A DNA stretch of 64,000 nt from JAHBXL01 sp964409775. Its GTDB lineage: Bacteria; Planctomycetota; Phycisphaerae; Phycisphaerales; UBA1924. The notes under the pieces are model-generated. The model was not told the origin of the DNA. It saw only the letters and a program-made list of their open reading frames with translations, and searched no databases. Positions 62,479-64,000 of this stretch are shown here, piece after piece. The stretch covers positions 62,001 to 126,000 of the forward strand of contig CAYPEI010000007.1 in assembly GCA_964409775.1 (NCBI GenBank), given 5' to 3'. A program made the translations under genes and the position numbers. Every line of letters starts with the position of its first letter. The first letter of the stretch is position 1.

Positions 62479-63504
62479 ATGGCTGTCCTCGTCAACGCTG
62501 AAACCCGCGTCATCTGTCAGGGCATCACCGGCTCGTTCGGTGCCGTCCACACCCAGGGCTGCCTGCACTACGGCACCAGACTGGTCGGCGGCGTCACGCC
62601 CGGCAAGGGCGGGACGAAGGACGCCAACGGCCTGCCCATCTTCGACACCGTCGATCAGGCCGTGAAGGCGACCGGCGCGGAAGCGACGATGATCTTCGTT
62701 CCGCCGGCGTTCGCGGCGGATGCGATTCTCGAGGCCGCGGACGCGGGGATCCGCGTGATCTGCGCCATCACCGAGGGTGTGCCGGTGCAGGACATGGTCC
62801 GCACGCGGGCGGTCCTCGATGAAATGAATGGCAATGCTCCGGTAGCGTGCCGCAAGTTCACCCTCATCGGCCCCAACTGCCCCGGCATCATCACGCCGGG
62901 TCCCAAGACAGGCTCTGGCGAGAGCCCGACTGACACCTACACGACCATCGGCAAGAAGGGGTTGAACGGCGGCGGCGCGGGGGGCGGCTGCAAGATCGGC
63001 ATCATGCCGGGGTACATCCACACGCACGTGAGCGAGGCCAAGACCGGCAAATCCGTCGGCATCGTTTCGCGTTCGGGCACGCTCACGTATGAAGCGGTGT
63101 GGCAGACGTCGCGGCTGGGCCTGGCGCAGAGCACGTGCATCGGCATCGGCGGCGACCCGATCCGCGGGTTGAACCACATCGAGTGTCTCGAGTTGTTCGC
63201 CGCGGACAAGGACACGCACGGGATCTTGATGATCGGCGAGATCGGCGGCTCCGACGAGAGCGATGCGGCGAGGTGGGTGGCCGCGGCGAGGAAGAGCGGC
63301 AAACTCACCAAGCCGGTCGCGGCGTTCATCGCCGGCCGAACCGCACCCCCCGGCAAGCGCATGGGCCACGCCGGCGCGATCATCGGCGGGGCAGATGACA
63401 CCGCCGACGCGAAGATCAAGGCCCTGCAGGAAGCGGGCGTGAGCGTGGCGATGAGCCCGGCCGATATGGGCAGCGCAATGGCCAAGGCGATGGGGTTGGG
63501 CTGA
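62479..63504 (+). CDS. sucD: Succinyl-CoA synthetase alpha subunit
   Basis: The 341-residue enzyme converts succinyl-CoA to succinate with nucleotide synthesis. Signatures are RVICQGITGSFGAVHTQ, LIGPNCPGIITPG, GIMPGYIHTHVSEAKTGKSV, GIVSRSGTLTYEAVWQ and the phosphohistidine in KRMGHAGAI (about 297). It contains a Gly-rich insertion of about 29 residues between ITPG and CKIGIMPG (about 140-168) that the usual 290-residue enzyme lacks. The beta subunit gene is not adjacent here. Confidence 0.95.
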   Translation: MAVLVNAETRVICQGITGSFGAVHTQGCLHYGTRLVGGVTPGKGGTKDANGLPIFDTVDQAVKATGAEATMIFVPPAFAADAILEAADAGIRVICAITEGVPVQDMVRTRAVLDEMNGNAPVACRKFTLIGPNCPGIITPGPKTGSGESPTDTYTTIGKKGLNGGGAGGGCKIGIMPGYIHTHVSEAKTGKSVGIVSRSGTLTYEAVWQTSRLGLAQSTCIGIGGDPIRGLNHIECLELFAADKDTHGILMIGEIGGSDESDAARWVAAARKSGKLTKPVAAFIAGRTAPPGKRMGHAGAIIGGADDTADAKIKALQEAGVSVAMSPADMGSAMAKAMGLG

Positions 63505-63876
63505 GAGGCGGGGGGCCGGGGGGAGCGGCGAGTGCGAGTTTTGTCGTGCCTGGCGGAACCTTTCGCGCTGGGCGGCGTTTTCGAGCGCGCGGATGCGGCG
63601 GAGGGCCGCGCAGGCAGCGCGGTTGGAGTCGACGGTGGGGCGACCGGATCGGGAGCGGTAGCGGAGGGCGGAGGCGAGTTGGGCGAGGGAGGCGTGTTTG
63701 AGGCGGAGGTGGCGGCCGCGAGTGCGGGGGAGATCGGGGGCGATGCGGGGCCGGGTGAGATCGCGGAAGGGGGTGAGATCCCAGACGCGGGGAACAAAGA
63801 ACCTGCGCGCAGAGCAGCCTGTTTCGGGGATCTTGCTGAAGTCCAGGAGGAGCGGGGCTGGGGCCGCGGGGCGCAT
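63505..63876 (-). CDS. Uncharacterised Arg-rich protein, 3' end unresolved
   Basis: An ATG at 63876 sits 6 nt after a TATACT -10 box with a TTGCCC -35 element 18 nt further upstream, so it is likely expressed. The first residues (LLLDFSKIPETGCSARRFFV) and the following 90 residues look like coding sequence rather than an antisense shadow, with a strongly basic composition. The frame has no stop before it runs antisense through sucD (open to 62464), so the given end is the sucD boundary and not a stop. Function unknown; a frameshift near the G-runs at about 63510 is one explanation. Confidence 0.4.
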
Positions 63877-63882
63877 ACTGTT

Positions 63883-63912
63883 AGTATACTGTATGGGTCA
63901 TGGGAAGGGCAA
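63883..63912 (-). promoter_or_regulatory. Near-consensus leaderless promoter
   Basis: Read on the minus strand: -35 TTGCCC (63912-63907), 18-nt spacer, -10 TATACT (63888-63883), then 6 nt to the ATG at 63876. The area includes a direct repeat ATACTGT (63875-63881 and 63886-63892) and palindrome AGTATACT (63883-63890) that may be an operator. Confidence 0.5.
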
Positions 63913-63916
63913 GGGG

Positions 63917-63955
63917 ATGTCGGAAGTGGGAAGTCGGATGTCGGAAGTGGGAAGT
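63917..63955. repeat. Tandem 20-bp G-rich direct repeat
   Basis: Two adjacent copies of a unit containing GATGTCGGAAGTGGGAAGT are followed by degenerate GGGAGT units up to about 63972. Confidence 0.6.
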
Positions 63956-64000
63956 GGGGAGTAGGGAGTGGGAGGATCGGTAGAGAAGGCAGGAGCCCCC

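Larger units (their letters stand above)
63505..64000. other. 496-bp region after sucD with repeats
   Basis: It holds the leftward reading frame and its promoter up to about 63912, then G-rich direct repeats. No other gene is visible to the window end. Confidence 0.4.

Noticed and set aside
63917..63972. G-rich repeats at the end as a CRISPR array
   Set aside because: Units are adjacent without unique spacers and no cas gene is near.

Overview
The window is a very GC-rich bacterial chromosome segment, tightly packed and with many long meaningless antisense frames. Several traits point to the Planctomycetota, most likely the class Phycisphaerae: six secreted proteins ending in a short dockerin-like repeat and a terminal Gly-Cys, small membrane proteins with a CxxCGYxLxGLxxxxCPECG zinc ribbon, protein kinases joined to TPR arrays, a ThuA/sugar-dehydrogenase fusion, a prepilin-type pseudopilin, and a PEP-CTERM-like tail. 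This placement is inferred from protein content only; no rRNA gene is present.

Layout. 1-4257: leftward pair of a lipoprotein and a very large membrane pseudokinase cut by the window edge. 4353-9257: amino-acid dehydrogenase, murein amidase lipoprotein, a tandem pair of zinc-ribbon membrane proteins, MurQ, and a frameshifted third zinc-ribbon gene, with inverted CACAGAG-rich repeats between. 9345-15271: GH15 glucoamylase, FliN-like protein, FabF and acyl carrier protein, DUF1444 protein, cupin. 15313-25573: two large secreted GC-dockerin proteins, small lipoprotein plus esterase, an alpha/alpha-toroid secreted protein, an exported 2-hydroxyacid dehydrogenase, a P1-type nuclease/phospholipase and a DUF433/DUF5615 pair. 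25651-29867: GpsA, a frameshifted hydrolase lipoprotein and a metal P-type ATPase.

30241-43851: an exported-protein region with a subtilisin-like protease, lipoamide dehydrogenase, a lamin-tail protein, a reprolysin-like metalloprotease, a metallophosphoesterase, a phytase-like esterase (four of these carry the GC-dockerin tail) and an unknown secreted protein. 44000-56493: MetG, ThuA-dehydrogenase fusion, di-haem cytochrome, pseudopilin, saccharopine dehydrogenase-like enzyme, TPR protein and Ser/Thr kinase-TPR receptor. 56633-64000: TlpA-like protein, isocitrate/isopropylmalate dehydrogenase, DUF4440 lipoprotein, tRNA-Ile with its own promoter and terminator, zinc-ribbon protein, PEP-CTERM-like protein, an unusual two-domain P-loop/deoxyribosyltransferase-like protein, SucD, and an uncharacterised reading frame behind a near-consensus promoter.

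How the genes fit together. Murein recycling (amidase, MurQ), fatty-acid synthesis (FabF, ACP) and central carbon metabolism (SucD, lipoamide dehydrogenase, isocitrate dehydrogenase) form the housekeeping part. The accessory part is dominated by large exported proteins that share one C-terminal tail, which implies a common sorting or anchoring system whose partner is not in the window. Several housekeeping genes have a -10 box 6 nt before the start codon and no Shine-Dalgarno, which suggests leaderless mRNAs. No CRISPR array, prophage, transposase or complete secretion cluster was recognised.
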